A stretch of 64,000 nucleotides of DNA. Origin: Achromobacter sp. UMC46. GTDB taxonomy: Bacteria > Pseudomonadota > Gammaproteobacteria > Burkholderiales > Burkholderiaceae_B. Positions 47,828-59,027 of this stretch are shown in pieces. Within the stretch, counting starts at the first letter, position 1. The number at the start of each line of letters is the position of its first letter. The position numbers were made by a program, and so were the translations under genes. The stretch lies in assembly GCF_014170335.1 (NCBI RefSeq), contig NZ_LZZS01000019.1, positions 1-64,000 on the forward strand, written 5' to 3'. The notes under the pieces are model-generated. The model was not told the origin of the DNA. It saw only the letters and a list, made by a program, of their open reading frames with translations, and made no database searches.

Positions 47828-48256
47828 ATGAAGACCTTTGTGGCCAAGCCGCATGAAGTCCAACGTGACTGGTTTGTGATCGACGCCAAGGGCAAAGTCC
47901 TCGGTCGTGTGGCCAGCGAAGTCGCACGTCGTCTGCGTGGCAAGCACAAACCTGAATTCACGCCGCACGTTGATACGGGCGATTACATCGTCATCATCAA
48001 CGCATCCGATATCGTCGTTACCGGTACCAAGGCGAAGGACAAGAAGTACTTCCGCCACACCACGTACCCGGGCGGTATCCGCGAAACGAACTTCGAGAAA
48101 ATGCAAGAGCGTTTTCCCGGTCGCGCCATTCAGAAGGCCGTCAAGGGCATGCTGCCCAAGGGTCCTCTGGGCTACGCCATGATCAAGAAGCTGAAGGTCT
48201 ATGCTGGTGCCGAGCACCCGCACACCGCCCAGCAGCCCAAGACGCTGGATATCTAA
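47828..48256 (+). CDS. rplM: 50S ribosomal protein L13
   Basis: A 142-residue ribosomal protein matching L13 in length and sequence: [23 protein letters not shown]...[28 protein letters not shown], then [14 protein letters not shown] and [30 protein letters not shown] precedes the ATG. It is co-transcribed with rpsI, the universal bacterial arrangement, ending 9 bp before it. Confidence 0.98.
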   Translation: MKTFVAKPHEVQRDWFVIDAKGKVLGRVASEVARRLRGKHKPEFTPHVDTGDYIVIINASDIVVTGTKAKDKKYFRHTTYPGGIRETNFEKMQERFPGRAIQKAVKGMLPKGPLGYAMIKKLKVYAGAEHPHTAQQPKTLDI

Positions 48257-48265
48257 GGAAACGCC

Positions 48266-48658
48266 ATGATCGGTAACTGGAATTACGGAACCGGCCGTCG
48301 CAAAACTTCGGTGGCTCGCGTTTTCATCAAGAAGGGCACGGGTAAGATCGTTGTCAACGGCAAGCCCGTCGACGAGTTCTTCGCCCGCGAAACTGGCCGC
48401 ATGATTGTGCGCCAACCGCTGGAACTGACCGGCCACCTGGAATCGTTCGACATCAAAGTCAACGTCCACGGCGGCGGTGAAACCGGCCAGGCCGGCGCAG
48501 TCCGTCACGGCATCACGCGTGCCCTGATCGACTACGACGCGACCCTGAAGCCCGCACTGTCGCAAGCTGGCTTTGTGACCCGCGATGCCCGTGAAGTCGA
48601 ACGTAAGAAGGTCGGCTTCCGCAAGGCACGTCGGCGCAAGCAGTTCAGCAAGCGTTAA
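48266..48658 (+). CDS. rpsI: 30S ribosomal protein S9
   Basis: A 130-residue S9. The start [26 protein letters not shown], the [19 protein letters not shown] centre and the C-terminus [17 protein letters not shown] (the tail that reaches the P-site tRNA) are diagnostic. It is the last gene of the rplM-rpsI unit, followed within 10 bp by a strong terminator. Confidence 0.98.
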   Translation: MIGNWNYGTGRRKTSVARVFIKKGTGKIVVNGKPVDEFFARETGRMIVRQPLELTGHLESFDIKVNVHGGGETGQAGAVRHGITRALIDYDATLKPALSQAGFVTRDAREVERKKVGFRKARRRKQFSKR

Positions 48659-48667
48659 TGTTGCTGC

Positions 48668-48697
48668 AAAAAACCCGCTTCGGCGGGTTTTTTGTTT
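48668..48697 (+). terminator. Terminator of rplM-rpsI
   Basis: Stem AAAAAACCCGC/GCGGGTTTTTT closed by a TTCG tetraloop with a further T run: textbook intrinsic terminator. Confidence 0.92.
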
Positions 48698-48858
48698 TTG
48701 GGCGTCACGCGCGCAATCGCTCGCGACGCTTCGCGCGGAACTCTGCGCACCCACGTCAGGTCGGACAACGGGGTTAGTGCACCAAATTTGGCACGGTGCC
48801 ACATGACCCCTTTTTCGAGCGATACAATCTAGCCTCGTTCTACGAAGAGCACACCATC

Positions 48859-49923
48859 ATGGCCCAAGCATCGAACACCCGTATCAAGGTTGGTATCGTC
48901 GGCGGCACCGGTTATACCGGCGTCGAGCTGCTGCGCTTGCTGTCGCAGCATCCCAATGTGGAATTGACCGCCATCACGTCCCGCAAGGAAGACGGGCTGC
49001 CGGTCGCTGATATGTATCCGAACCTGCGTGGCCGCGTGAACCTGGCGTTTTCGGCGCCGGAAAAGGCCTCGCTGACGGATTGCGACGTAGTGTTCTTCGC
49101 GACACCCCACGGCGTGGCGATGGCGCAGGCCCAGGAACTGATCGCCGCAGGCACCCGCGTCATCGACCTGGCCGCCGATTTCCGCCTGCAGGACATCCCG
49201 ACCTTCGAACGCTGGTACAAGATTCCCCACACCTGCCCGGACATCCTGGCCGAATCCCAGTATGGCCTGGTGGAACTGAACCGCGAAGCCATCTCCAAGG
49301 CCCGCGTCATCGGCAACCCCGGCTGCTATCCGACCACCGTGCTGCTGGGCCTGGCCCCGTTGCTGGAAGGCGGCAAGGCGCTGGTCGATGCGCAATCCCT
49401 GATCGCCGACTGCAAGTCGGGCGTGTCGGGCGCCGGCCGCAAGGCGGAAGTGGGGTCGCTGTTCTCGGAAGCCTCCGACAACTTCAAAGCCTACGGCGTG
49501 GCCGGCCATCGCCATCATCCGGAAATCGTCGCCCAGCTGGAGAAGATCTCCGGCGGCAAGGTCGGCCTGACCTTCGTGCCGCACCTGGTGCCGATGATCC
49601 GCGGCATGTTCTCCACGATCTACGCTCGCATCCTGCCCGAAGCCCGCGACACGGACTTCCAGGCCCTGTTCGAGCAACGCTACGCCGGCGAACCCTTCGT
49701 CGACGTGATGCCGGCCGGCAGCCTGCCCGAAACCCGTTCGGTCCGCGCGTCGAACAACCTGCGCATCGCGATCAGCCGCCCGGGCAACGGCGACCAGCTG
49801 ATCGTCCTGGTCGTGCAAGACAATCTGGTCAAGGGCGCCGCCGGCCAGGCTGTGCAGAACATGAACCTGATGTTCGGGGTGCCGGAATCGACTGGTCTGG
49901 ACCAGGTCGCGATCCTGCCCTGA
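48859..49923 (+). CDS. argC: N-acetyl-gamma-glutamyl-phosphate reductase
   Basis: A 354-residue NADPH-dependent reductase of arginine biosynthesis. The Rossmann motif [18 protein letters not shown] is at residues 11-28, the active-site Cys156 in [10 protein letters not shown], and the catalytic histidine in [12 protein letters not shown] near residue 215. ATG 48859 is chosen over an upstream in-frame codon because the dinucleotide motif then sits at the normal distance. It is a single-gene unit or is co-transcribed with the coiled-coil membrane protein gene downstream. Confidence 0.96.
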   Translation: MAQASNTRIKVGIVGGTGYTGVELLRLLSQHPNVELTAITSRKEDGLPVADMYPNLRGRVNLAFSAPEKASLTDCDVVFFATPHGVAMAQAQELIAAGTRVIDLAADFRLQDIPTFERWYKIPHTCPDILAESQYGLVELNREAISKARVIGNPGCYPTTVLLGLAPLLEGGKALVDAQSLIADCKSGVSGAGRKAEVGSLFSEASDNFKAYGVAGHRHHPEIVAQLEKISGGKVGLTFVPHLVPMIRGMFSTIYARILPEARDTDFQALFEQRYAGEPFVDVMPAGSLPETRSVRASNNLRIAISRPGNGDQLIVLVVQDNLVKGAAGQAVQNMNLMFGVPESTGLDQVAILP

Positions 49924-49972
49924 TGCTTTGATCGGGCGGCAGGCCCCTGGCCGCCGCCCCTCTATGTGCTTT

Positions 49973-50719
49973 ATGTCAGCTGACGCTCCCGCCACACCGC
50001 AGTCCCGCCCCGCCGGCGGGCTGCTGCGCGTGCTTGCGGGGTTGCTGGTCGGCGTGCTGCTGGGCGGCGTTGCGGGTTATTTCCACGCCCAGCGGCAAGC
50101 CCGGCCGCAAGATGTCGTCGTGATCAGTACGGCGCAAGCCGAGGCGCAGCAAGAAGCCATGCACCAGCAGGCTACCCAGCTGCGCTACACGCAGGGCCAG
50201 CTGGATACCGCGGACGGAGAGCTCGTCATCGAGCGCTCGGCCCGCCAGGAGCTTGAAACGCAGCTGCGCGCCGCGCAGGCCGAAGTCGGCCGGGTGCGCG
50301 ACCAGCTGGCGTTCTACGAACAATTGCTGCCGCCGGGGCCCGAAGGGTCAGTCGATATCCGTGGGGTGCAGATCGACCGCGAAGGCGGCGGATTGCGCTA
50401 CAAGGTGCTGCTGATGCGCAGCGGGCGCAATGGCGGGTCGCCGTTCGCGGGCGCGCTGCGGTTCCAGGCCACGGGCGTCCTGAAGGGCGAAACCGTGACT
50501 GTCGACCTGGCGCCCCTGCAAGTCAAAGCCGAAACCGGCCCGGTGACCGCCACGGGCGAATCCACCACGGCGGCTTCGCTGGCCCTGCAGTTCGACCAAT
50601 ATCAGCGCAGCCAAGGCATTTTGGCCGTGCCCGAGGGATTTGTCCCCGAAAGCGTCACCGTCAGTGTGCTGGAAGGCGATACCGTCCGGGCTTCCCGCAG
50701 TATCAAACTGGAACTTTGA
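49973..50719 (+). CDS. Coiled-coil single-pass membrane protein of unknown function
   Basis: A 248-residue protein with a short cytoplasmic N-terminus, one helix (about residues 18-40, LLRVLAGLLVGVLLGGVAGYF) and a Gln/Glu/Ala-rich coiled coil (about 60-125, QAEAQQEAMHQQATQLRYTQGQL...). A C-terminal domain of about 120 residues (VDIRGVQIDREGGGLRYKVLLMR...) probably folds as beta strands in the periplasm. It resembles the DUF6776-type proteins of betaproteobacteria found near erpA; no function is known to me. An ATG at 49964 is an alternative start. Confidence 0.75.
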   Translation: MSADAPATPQSRPAGGLLRVLAGLLVGVLLGGVAGYFHAQRQARPQDVVVISTAQAEAQQEAMHQQATQLRYTQGQLDTADGELVIERSARQELETQLRAAQAEVGRVRDQLAFYEQLLPPGPEGSVDIRGVQIDREGGGLRYKVLLMRSGRNGGSPFAGALRFQATGVLKGETVTVDLAPLQVKAETGPVTATGESTTAASLALQFDQYQRSQGILAVPEGFVPESVTVSVLEGDTVRASRSIKLEL

Positions 50720-50805
50720 GTCTAGTCAAGCCCTGCGCTATAGTGACAGTATGCGAGCGCCGTTGCCGCTCACCGAAATATGGCCTATCCGGCCAGGAGT
50801 GAACC

Positions 50806-51177
50806 ATGAATGCAGTAACCGAAACCGTCGACCTCCAGGCCGCCCCGCCTGTTCCTCTGGTATTTACCGACTCGGCCGCCGCCAAAGTGAAGGACCTGTT
50901 GGCCGAAGAGGGCAACCCCGAGCTGAAGCTGCGCGTGTTTGTCCAGGGCGGCGGCTGTTCGGGCTTCCAGTACGGCTTCACGTTCGACGAAGTCGTGAAC
51001 GAAGACGACACCGTGCTGGATAAGGCCGGCGTTCAACTGCTGGTTGATCCGATGAGCTTCCAGTATCTGGTCGGCGCCGAGATCGACTACAAGGAAGACC
51101 TGGAAGGCGCGCAGTTCGTCATCCGCAACCCCAACGCCAGCACCACCTGCGGCTGCGGTTCCTCGTTCTCGGTGTAA
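50806..51177 (+). CDS. erpA: Iron-sulfur cluster insertion protein ErpA
   Basis: A 123-residue A-type carrier that delivers [4Fe-4S] or [2Fe-2S] clusters to apoproteins such as IspG. The three cluster cysteines are Cys51 ([13 protein letters not shown]), Cys115 and Cys117 ([10 protein letters not shown]). The sequence [31 protein letters not shown] is typical of ErpA rather than IscA or SufA. A terminator palindrome follows 19 bp after the stop codon. Confidence 0.95.
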   Translation: MNAVTETVDLQAAPPVPLVFTDSAAAKVKDLLAEEGNPELKLRVFVQGGGCSGFQYGFTFDEVVNEDDTVLDKAGVQLLVDPMSFQYLVGAEIDYKEDLEGAQFVIRNPNASTTCGCGSSFSV

Positions 51178-51196
51178 TCACCGAAGCAGGAAAGGA

Positions 51197-51228
51197 AAAG
51201 CCCTTCGGCATGCCGAAGGGCTTTTTGC
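51197..51228. terminator. Bidirectional terminator between erpA and anmK
   Basis: Perfect palindrome AAAGCCCTTCGGCA/TGCCGAAGGGCTTT with T5 on the plus strand and AAAAG on the other side, serving convergent genes. Confidence 0.85.
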
Positions 51229-51266
51229 ATTGAGGCACGCCAAACCGGTTTTGGGCCGGGCGCGGT

Positions 51267-52400
51267 TCAGGCGGGATAGAGCGCGCCCAGGATGCGGGCG
51301 CCGCGGGCGCCCGTGACGGCCGGCAGGCCGGCGGGCCGGCGTTCCACAAAGGCCTGCGCCAGCCAGGCGAAGGCCAGCGCCTCGACCTGTTGCGCGGGCA
51401 CGCCCAACATATCCGTCGGTTGCACCGGGCGCTGCAGGCAGTACGCCAGTTCCCGCATCAGGCCGGCGTTGTGGGCGCCGCCGCCGCATACGAACACCTC
51501 TTGCGTGCCCGCAGCGGCCGCGTCGATAGCGTTGGCGACCGTTCTGGCGGTCAGGCGTTGCAGCGTCGCCTGCACGTCTTCCGGGGCCGGCTTGGGGCCG
51601 TCGAACGCCGCCAGACGGTCGTCCAGCCATTGCAGGTTGAACAGGTCGCGGCCGGTCGATTTAGGCGGCGGCAGCGCGAACCAGGGCTCGCTGGCGATCA
51701 GTTGCTCAAGCAGCGGCGCCACCACCTGGCCCGTGCTGGCCCAGCGCCCGTCGGCGTCATAGGGCTGCCCCAGATGGCGTTGGCACCAGGCGTCCAGGAA
51801 CACGTTGGCGGGGCCCGTATCGAACCCCCGGGCCGGCTGGCCGGGGGCAAGCAGCGTGATGTTGGCGATGCCGCCCAGGTTGAGTACCGCACGGCCATGC
51901 GGGGCGCCGAACACCGCGGCATGGAACGGGGGCACCAGCGGCGCGCCCTGGCCGCCAGCGGCGACGTCGCGGCTGCGGAAGTCCGCCACCACGTCGATGC
52001 CGGTCAGTTCCGCCAGCAGGGCGGGGGCATTGAGCTGCACGGTATAGCCGCTGTCCGGCCGGTGGCGGACGGTCTGGCCGTGCGCGCCGATGGCGGTCAC
52101 GGCGGTGGCGGCCAGGCCGGCTTGTTCAAGCAGCGCACCGACGGCTTGGGCATACAGCCGGGCCAGCGCATTGGCCGCCAGCGCGGCGCGCGCCAGCTCG
52201 TCGTCGCCGGACAGGTTCAGCGCCAGCAGTTCACGGCGCAGGTTTTCGGGCATCGGCAGGCTGGCGTTGGCAAGCACGTGCGGCGCCTGCCCGGCGTCCA
52301 GGCGGACAAGCACCCCGTCGACGCCGTCGACGCTGGTGCCGGACATCAAGCCGATGTACAGCGCGGGGTTGCCCTGCGGGCGGGATGCGGAGGAAGTCAC
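51267..52400 (-). CDS. anmK: Anhydro-N-acetylmuramic acid kinase
   Basis: A 377-residue sugar kinase that converts 1,6-anhydro-MurNAc from peptidoglycan turnover to MurNAc-6-phosphate. Diagnostic segments are [18 protein letters not shown] at residues about 15-32, [11 protein letters not shown] near 110, [13 protein letters not shown] near 195, and [13 protein letters not shown] near 310. The start is a GTG at 52400, preceded by GAGG; the open frame continues far upstream into the endopeptidase gene but without family resemblance. Works in the same recycling pathway as Mpl. Confidence 0.94.
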   Translation of the reverse strand: MTSSASRPQGNPALYIGLMSGTSVDGVDGVLVRLDAGQAPHVLANASLPMPENLRRELLALNLSGDDELARAALAANALARLYAQAVGALLEQAGLAATAVTAIGAHGQTVRHRPDSGYTVQLNAPALLAELTGIDVVADFRSRDVAAGGQGAPLVPPFHAAVFGAPHGRAVLNLGGIANITLLAPGQPARGFDTGPANVFLDAWCQRHLGQPYDADGRWASTGQVVAPLLEQLIASEPWFALPPPKSTGRDLFNLQWLDDRLAAFDGPKPAPEDVQATLQRLTARTVANAIDAAAAGTQEVFVCGGGAHNAGLMRELAYCLQRPVQPTDMLGVPAQQVEALAFAWLAQAFVERRPAGLPAVTGARGARILGALYPA

Positions 52401-52418
52401 AGGCGCCTCGGAAAGAAG

Positions 52419-52455
52419 AAAGGCGGCCGGCAGAATCTGCGCGGGCCGCCTTTTT
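52419..52455 (-). terminator. Hairpin between the M23 endopeptidase gene and anmK
   Basis: Ten-bp stem AAAGGCGGCC/GGCCGCCTTT with a 15-base loop; on the minus strand it follows the endopeptidase stop by about 25 bases. Confidence 0.65.
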
Positions 52456-52480
52456 GGGACGTTTTGCCGTGGTGGGCCGG

Positions 52481-53890
52481 TTAGCGGCTGGCCACGTTGG
52501 TCAACGCGTCGGGCAAGGTCTGCTGGAACTCGGTCAGCAGCTGGATCTGTTGCTTGTACGGCGCCACGGCCTGGTTGAACGCGCGGACTTCCGCGGGCTC
52601 CAGGGCTCGGGCGACCGGCAGGTCGACGGACAGCGGGTCGATCGGCTGGTTGTCCACGCGGAACTCGTAGTGCAGGTGCGGGCCGGTGGCCCAGCCGGTG
52701 GCGCCGACATAGCCCAGCAACTGGCCTTGCGAGATCTTCGAGCCCTTGGTGATGCCTTCGGCGATGCGGCTCTGGTGGGCGTACAGCGTCGAGTACTTGC
52801 CGTGGTGCTTGACGATGACCACGTTGCCGTAGCCATTCTGCCAGCCTGAGAACTCGACTGTGCCGTCCGCGGTGGAGTGGATCGGCGTGCCCGAAGGCGC
52901 GGCGTAGTCCACGCCCTTGTGGCCCGTCCACGTCTTGTGGATGGGGTGCATGCGCATGCCGAACGTCGAGCTGATGCGGCTGAACTTCAGGGCGGTGCGC
53001 AGGAACGCGCCGCGCAGGCTGGTGCCGTCGAAGTCGTAGTAAGAGCCGCTCTTTTCGTCGGGGCTGAACCAGACGGCGCTGTAGGTCTTGCCGCCGTTGA
53101 TGAATTCCAGGGCCAGCACGCGGCCGGCGCCGGCGTAGCGGCCGTCGTGCGAACGCACTTCGTAGACCACGCGGAACTGGTCGCCCTGGCGCAAGTCGCG
53201 CAGGAAGTCGATCTTGGCGCTGAGGATGTCGGCCATCTGCATGGTGACCGAATCCGGGATGCCGGCGGAGTCCGTGGCGCCGAACAGCGACGACTTGATC
53301 GTGCCCACGGCGACGCGGGTCTGGCGGTCGGTGCTTTCGGTGACTTCCTCGGCCTTGTAGCTGTCGCCGGACGGCGCGACGTGCAGCATGCGCGTCACGA
53401 CCTGGCCGTCGGTCTCGTTGCCGGGGGTGTGGATGTAGCGCAGCCAGATCAGGTTGCCCTGATCGTCGGTCGCAGCCTGGACGGAACGGCCGGGGTACAG
53501 CTTGTAAATGCTGCGGGCGCTGGCGTCGTGCGTCAGGAAGGTCTGCAGATTCGGGGCGTCAAGTTCCAGGCGTTGCAGCACGGCCGCCAGCGTGTCGCCG
53601 GCACGGATGCGGGTTTCGCTGATGTACGGCGCGGCGCTGGGGCTGCTGACTTCGACTTGCTCGGCGGTCAGCGGCAGAACGCTCTGGATGATGCGGGACG
53701 GGGGGAGTTCGGTGCGGTCGGGTTGCTGCACCATGCCGAGGGCGGCGGCGCCAGCAAACAGACCGATAGCGGAGACGAGAAGAGTGCGACGGAAAAGTCC
53801 CGAGCGATGGGGCTTGGGCTCAACAGGCGCAAACAGGGCAGCAACTTTGCGCTTGATGCTACTCGCCAGTTCGTGGAGGCCACGATTCAT
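52481..53890 (-). CDS. M23-family peptidoglycan DD-endopeptidase (MepM-like)
   Basis: A 469-residue envelope protein. An N-terminal membrane anchor (about residues 33-52) is followed by a LysM/OapA-like region (about 85-135, [17 protein letters not shown]) and a beta domain. The C-terminal LytM/M23 metallopeptidase (about 300-420) has zinc ligands in [10 protein letters not shown] (near 323) and HLHYEF (near 404). Related MepM enzymes cut peptide cross-links so the wall can expand. It is divergent from tyrS, as in many betaproteobacteria, with anmK downstream on the same strand. Confidence 0.92.
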   Translation of the reverse strand: MNRGLHELASSIKRKVAALFAPVEPKPHRSGLFRRTLLVSAIGLFAGAAALGMVQQPDRTELPPSRIIQSVLPLTAEQVEVSSPSAAPYISETRIRAGDTLAAVLQRLELDAPNLQTFLTHDASARSIYKLYPGRSVQAATDDQGNLIWLRYIHTPGNETDGQVVTRMLHVAPSGDSYKAEEVTESTDRQTRVAVGTIKSSLFGATDSAGIPDSVTMQMADILSAKIDFLRDLRQGDQFRVVYEVRSHDGRYAGAGRVLALEFINGGKTYSAVWFSPDEKSGSYYDFDGTSLRGAFLRTALKFSRISSTFGMRMHPIHKTWTGHKGVDYAAPSGTPIHSTADGTVEFSGWQNGYGNVVIVKHHGKYSTLYAHQSRIAEGITKGSKISQGQLLGYVGATGWATGPHLHYEFRVDNQPIDPLSVDLPVARALEPAEVRAFNQAVAPYKQQIQLLTEFQQTLPDALTNVASR

Positions 53891-54157
53891 CGTGAAGATA
53901 CCCTCTCAGGTGGCATGAGCTCGCAGGGTGCGTAACACGAACGGCCCTTGCGCGCCGCGAAATCGGGGGCAGGGGCTGCTGACGCGGGGCGCATCTTGTG
54001 AACAACGGGTGGTAGGCCGAACCGCAACTGCGGACTGCGTATAGATAGCAGTTGCGTATGATTGGGCGGTATCCTAGCTGATTCGGCTAGAATTTTCGAT
54101 AGTTTTCGTCACTTTTTACACCTTTTTGTCGGCTGAAGCCGCGTTGGTCCCCCTGCC
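53891..54157. other. Divergent promoter region between M23 endopeptidase and tyrS
   Basis: 267 bases without a gene. A TAGAAT (54088-54093) facing tyrS and a small CTAGC/GCTAG hairpin (54074-54090) are visible; promoters for both genes must lie here but I cannot assign them firmly. Confidence 0.4.
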
Positions 54158-55387
54158 ATGTCATCCTCAGAAGCCCCTATCACTCCCGAAGTCGAAGCCG
54201 ATCTGCGTATAGCCAAGCGCGGCTGCGACGAGCTGCTGGTCGAGTCCGAGTTCGCCCGCAAGCTGGCCAAGAGCCGCGCGACCGGCGTGCCCCTGCGCAT
54301 CAAGCTGGGCCTGGATCCCACTGCGCCGGACATCCATCTGGGCCACACCGTGGTGCTGAACAAGATGCGCCAGCTGCAGGACCTGGGCCACAACGTCATC
54401 TTCCTGATCGGCGATTTCACCTCCACGATCGGCGATCCCAGCGGCCGCAACAGCACCCGCCCGCCGCTGACGCGCGAGCAGATCGAGTCCAACGCCAAGA
54501 CCTACTACGCGCAGGCCAGCCTGGTGCTGGATCCGGCCCGTACCGAGATCCGTTACAACTCCGAGTGGTGCGATCCGCTGGGCGCCCGCGGCATGATCCA
54601 GCTGGCGTCCCGCTACACGGTCGCCCGCATGATGGAGCGCGAGGACTTCACCAAGCGCTTCAAGGGCGGCATCCCGATTTCGGTGCACGAATTCCTGTAC
54701 CCGCTGATGCAGGGCTATGACTCGGTGGCGCTGAAGTCCGATCTGGAGCTGGGGGGCACCGATCAGAAGTTCAACCTGCTGGTCGGGCGCGAGCTGCAAA
54801 AGGAATACGGCCAGGAGCCCCAGTGCATCCTGACGATGCCGCTGCTGGTGGGTACGGACGGCGTAGAGAAGATGTCCAAGTCCAAGGGCAACTACATCGG
54901 TATTTCGGAGTCGCCCGATTCGATGTTCGGCAAGCTCATGTCGATTTCCGACACGCTGATGTGGCGTTACTTCGAGCTGCTGTCGTTCCGTTCGCTGGAA
55001 GACATCGCGGCCCTCAAGCAAGAGACCGATGGCGGCCGCAACCCGCGTGATGCCAAAGTGATGCTGGCTCAGGAAATCATCACGCGCTTCCACTCCGCCC
55101 GGGCGGCCGAGGAGGCGCTGGCGTCCTTCGAGGCGCGCTTTCGCGACGGCGCCATTCCGGAAGACATGCCCGAAGTGAATATCGGCGGCGCGCCGGTGGG
55201 CATCCTGAAGCTGCTGCGCGAAGCGGGCCTGGTCGCATCGGGGTCCGAGGCGCAGCGCAATGTGGAGCAAGGCGGCGTACGGGTCAACGGCGATCGGGTT
55301 GAAGATAAATCGTTGCAATTGCCCGCGGGGACTTACGTCGTCCAGGTGGGCAAGCGCAAGTTCGCGCGTGTTAACTTGAACCCATAA
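54158..55387 (+). CDS. tyrS: Tyrosyl-tRNA synthetase
   Basis: A 409-residue class I synthetase. The HIGH-type motif HLGH is in [22 protein letters not shown] near residues 47-68, tyrosine-pocket residues are in [19 protein letters not shown] near 205, and the KMSKS loop near 237-241. The C-terminal S4-like RNA-binding domain (about 345-409) ends [15 protein letters not shown]. The length fits the TyrZ-like proteobacterial form with S4 domain. Confidence 0.96.
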   Translation: MSSSEAPITPEVEADLRIAKRGCDELLVESEFARKLAKSRATGVPLRIKLGLDPTAPDIHLGHTVVLNKMRQLQDLGHNVIFLIGDFTSTIGDPSGRNSTRPPLTREQIESNAKTYYAQASLVLDPARTEIRYNSEWCDPLGARGMIQLASRYTVARMMEREDFTKRFKGGIPISVHEFLYPLMQGYDSVALKSDLELGGTDQKFNLLVGRELQKEYGQEPQCILTMPLLVGTDGVEKMSKSKGNYIGISESPDSMFGKLMSISDTLMWRYFELLSFRSLEDIAALKQETDGGRNPRDAKVMLAQEIITRFHSARAAEEALASFEARFRDGAIPEDMPEVNIGGAPVGILKLLREAGLVASGSEAQRNVEQGGVRVNGDRVEDKSLQLPAGTYVVQVGKRKFARVNLNP

Positions 55388-55458
55388 TTGCGAAGTTTTG
55401 ATACGCTGAGGGTACAGGCAGGGGCGGGACGCCTTTGCGGCACTTCAAGGAGCACGAC

Positions 55459-56112
55459 ATGAAACTTTCGAGTTTGTCTTTTTCCGATCACGAGTCGATT
55501 CCCGAACGCTACGCCTTCGGCAAGATCGATGCGCAATCGCACGTCGCGCTGGCAGACAACTACAACCCGCAGTTTTCGTGGGACGACGTCCCGCCGGGAA
55601 CGCAGTCGTTTGCGTTGATCTGCCATGACCCCGATGTGCCCTCGCGGCCCGACGACGTCAACCAGGAAGGCCGCGAAGTCCCGGCCGACCTGCCCCGCGT
55701 GGATTTCTTCCACTGGGTGCTGGTTGATCTTGCCGCCGACATGCGTGAAATCGACGAAGGCGCTTTTTCCAACGGCATCACGCCGCGCGGAAAGGGCGGT
55801 CCGCTGGCGCCGATGGACGCGCGCCAGGGCATCAACTCGTATTCCTCGTGGTTCGCCAATGACCACGACATGAGCGGCGACTACTTCGGCTACGACGGCC
55901 CGTGCCCGCCCTGGAACGATTCGATCGTGCACCGCTACGTCTTCACGCTGTATGCGCTGGACGTGCACAGCCTGAACCTGAACGGCTCCTTCACCGGCGA
56001 GGACGCGCTGCGCGCCATGCAAAAGCATGTGCTGGCCCAGGCGTCGGTCACGGGCACCTACACGCTCAATCCGAAGCTGGCACCCAAGCAGATCGGAGCC
56101 ACCGAGGCATAA
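55459..56112 (+). CDS. YbhB/YbcL-family (PEBP-like) protein
   Basis: A 217-residue phosphatidylethanolamine-binding-protein-fold protein. Family marks are NPQFSWDDVPPGTQSFALICHDPDVPS (near residues 36-62), FFHWVLVDLAADMREI (near 85-100) and GYDGPCPPWNDSIVHRYVFTLYALD (near 143-168). It lacks a signal peptide, so it is probably cytoplasmic. Ligand and function of bacterial members are not settled. AAGGAG precedes the chosen ATG. A strong terminator follows. Confidence 0.88.
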   Translation: MKLSSLSFSDHESIPERYAFGKIDAQSHVALADNYNPQFSWDDVPPGTQSFALICHDPDVPSRPDDVNQEGREVPADLPRVDFFHWVLVDLAADMREIDEGAFSNGITPRGKGGPLAPMDARQGINSYSSWFANDHDMSGDYFGYDGPCPPWNDSIVHRYVFTLYALDVHSLNLNGSFTGEDALRAMQKHVLAQASVTGTYTLNPKLAPKQIGATEA

Positions 56113-56134
56113 CGACAGCCTCTGGTGCACGGAT

Positions 56135-56162
56135 AAAGGGCCGCAATCGCGGCCCTTTTTTT
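56135..56162 (+). terminator. Terminator after the YbhB-like gene
   Basis: Stem AAAGGGCCGC/GCGGCCCTTT, loop AATC, then further T residues: strong intrinsic terminator. Confidence 0.9.
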
Positions 56163-56185
56163 GTAGCCCCCCCCGGCACCGTCCG

Positions 56186-56824
56186 TCAGGCGGCCGAGCG
56201 CTTCAGGCGCAGCAGCGCCAGGCCGAAGGCGACGAAGATCGAGCCCACCAGGCGGTTCAGCCAGACCACGATGCGCGGCTGGCGCAGCAGGCGGCGGGCG
56301 CGGCGTGCCAGCGCGCCGTAGGCCAGCAGCGAGACCAGCGACATCGCCATGAAGATGCCGGTCAGGATGAAGAACTGCGGCAGCAGCGGCTCGTGCGCAT
56401 TCAGGAATTGCGGGAACAGCGCCGTGAAGAACAGGATGGGCTTGGGATTCATGGCGGCTACGAACGTGGCTTCCAGGTACAGGCGGCCGGGGCGGCGCGG
56501 CGGGGCGCCGATGGCGGCGTCTTCCGGCGGCGCGATGTGGGCCCGGCCCAGCAGGTGGCGCAGGCCGACGTAGATCAGGTAGGCGGCGCCGGCGATCTTC
56601 AGCGCCATGAACAGCAGGGCGGAGGATTGCAGCACCACGCCCAACCCCAGCATCGCGGCGGCGGACAGCAGGAACAATCCGGTGACATTGCCCAGCGTGG
56701 ACGGCACGACCGCGCGCACGCCGCCCGCCGCGCCGTTGCGGATGGCAAGCATGGTGGCGGGGCCCGGGCTGATGACGCTGGCGGCAGCTACTAGCGAGTA
56801 GGTGATGAGGGTGGCGGTTTGCAT
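56186..56824 (-). CDS. LysE/RhtB-family exporter
   Basis: A 212-residue inner-membrane protein with about six helices. The opening [31 protein letters not shown] contains the family's PGP motif near residues 20-24. The middle [20 protein letters not shown] near 125-145 is the second conserved block. Family members export amino acids such as homoserine, threonine or lysine; the substrate here is unknown. Convergent with the YbhB-like gene and divergent from glyA. Confidence 0.9.
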   Translation of the reverse strand: MQTATLITYSLVAAASVISPGPATMLAIRNGAAGGVRAVVPSTLGNVTGLFLLSAAAMLGLGVVLQSSALLFMALKIAGAAYLIYVGLRHLLGRAHIAPPEDAAIGAPPRRPGRLYLEATFVAAMNPKPILFFTALFPQFLNAHEPLLPQFFILTGIFMAMSLVSLLAYGALARRARRLLRQPRIVVWLNRLVGSIFVAFGLALLRLKRSAA

Positions 56825-57028
56825 GAAAGTTTCTCAAGTCGGATTGAGAGCGGTTTCCGGGCGCGGCGCGTTGGCGTGGTTTTCGCGCCCATCGCAGGTA
56901 TTTTGCCCGGCTTCGGCGCATTTTGGCGGCAATTGAAGCCGCCTGACGCGGTAAACTATCGTCCATTCTTCGGGTTTTCCCACCCGACACGGCTTTCTCC
57001 TCTCTTACCGCCTCAGGAATCCCCCGTC

Positions 57029-58279
<1,251 letters not shown>

Positions 58280-58326
58280 CGCAGCATCCCCCCGGCCCCG
58301 AGGCTATCCGCCGTAGGGGCCAGACC

Positions 58327-58363
58327 AAAGGGACGGCCCCGCCAGGCGCCGTCCCTTTGCTTT
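58327..58363 (+). terminator. Terminator after glyA
   Basis: Stem AAAGGGACGGC/GCCGTCCCTTT (58327-58337 with 58348-58358), ten-base loop, tail GCTTTCC. Confidence 0.7.
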
Positions 58364-58495
58364 CCGGGCGGCAGGCGCTATCCTCGACCGGGCCTGTCCA
58401 TGAATCGGGGACGAATAAGCCGTATTGGCGCTTCCCGCGGGGCGCATCGTTACAATATGCTCAATTATTGCTATCCGGGCCTTTAGGGAACACAC

Positions 58496-58975
58496 ATGCG
58501 GTGTCCATTTTGCGGCAATGCCGAAACACAGGTCGTAGACAGCCGGGTCTCGGAAGAGGGCGACGCCATCCGCCGCCGCCGCCGCTGCCTGTCCTGTGAC
58601 AAGCGGTTCACCACTTACGAGCGGGTGGAGCTTGCCTTGCCTTCCGTCGTGAAGCGCAACGGCAGCCGCAGCGAGTACGACCCCGCCAAGCTGCGGGCCA
58701 GCCTGAGCCTGGCGCTGCGCAAGCGGCCCGTCAGCACCGAGGACGTGGACGCCGCCGTGGCGCGCATCGAAGAGCAGTTGCTGGCAAGCGGGCTGCGCGA
58801 AGTGCCCACCGAACACATCGGCGAACTGGTCATGACCGAGCTGCGCAAGCTGGACAAGGTGGCCTACGTGCGCTTTGCGTCGGTCTACAAGAGCTTCGAG
58901 GACATCGGCGAATTCGTCGAGGCCATCCGCGAAATGCAAGGGCCCTTGCTGCCCGGCAAGCTGCGCAAGGAATAG
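58496..58975 (+). CDS. nrdR: Transcriptional repressor NrdR
   Basis: A 159-residue nucleotide-sensing repressor of ribonucleotide reductase genes. Zinc-ribbon cysteines are 3, 6, 31 and 34 ([17 protein letters not shown] and [13 protein letters not shown]), followed by an ATP-cone domain (about residues 49-140, [20 protein letters not shown]). It binds pairs of NrdR boxes when loaded with dATP/ATP. Two such boxes precede nrdA in this window at 22062-22108, so the regulator and a target are both visible. Confidence 0.97.
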   Translation: MRCPFCGNAETQVVDSRVSEEGDAIRRRRRCLSCDKRFTTYERVELALPSVVKRNGSRSEYDPAKLRASLSLALRKRPVSTEDVDAAVARIEEQLLASGLREVPTEHIGELVMTELRKLDKVAYVRFASVYKSFEDIGEFVEAIREMQGPLLPGKLRKE

Positions 58976-59005
58976 CGCCGGCCGGGTTTGGCAAGACAGG
59001 CAGGG

Positions 59006-59027
59006 TGACGGCGCTTCGGCGCCGTCA
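59006..59027. terminator. TTCG-loop hairpin at the nrdR/regulator convergence
   Basis: Stem TGACGGCGC/GCGCCGTCA with a TTCG tetraloop, between convergent genes and overlapping the stop codon of the GlxA-type gene. Confidence 0.65.

Noticed and set aside
51267-52931. 554-codon version of AnmK reaching into the endopeptidase gene
   Set aside because: The extra residues have no family resemblance and overlap an intact gene; the GTG at 52400 with GAGG gives the standard AnmK length.
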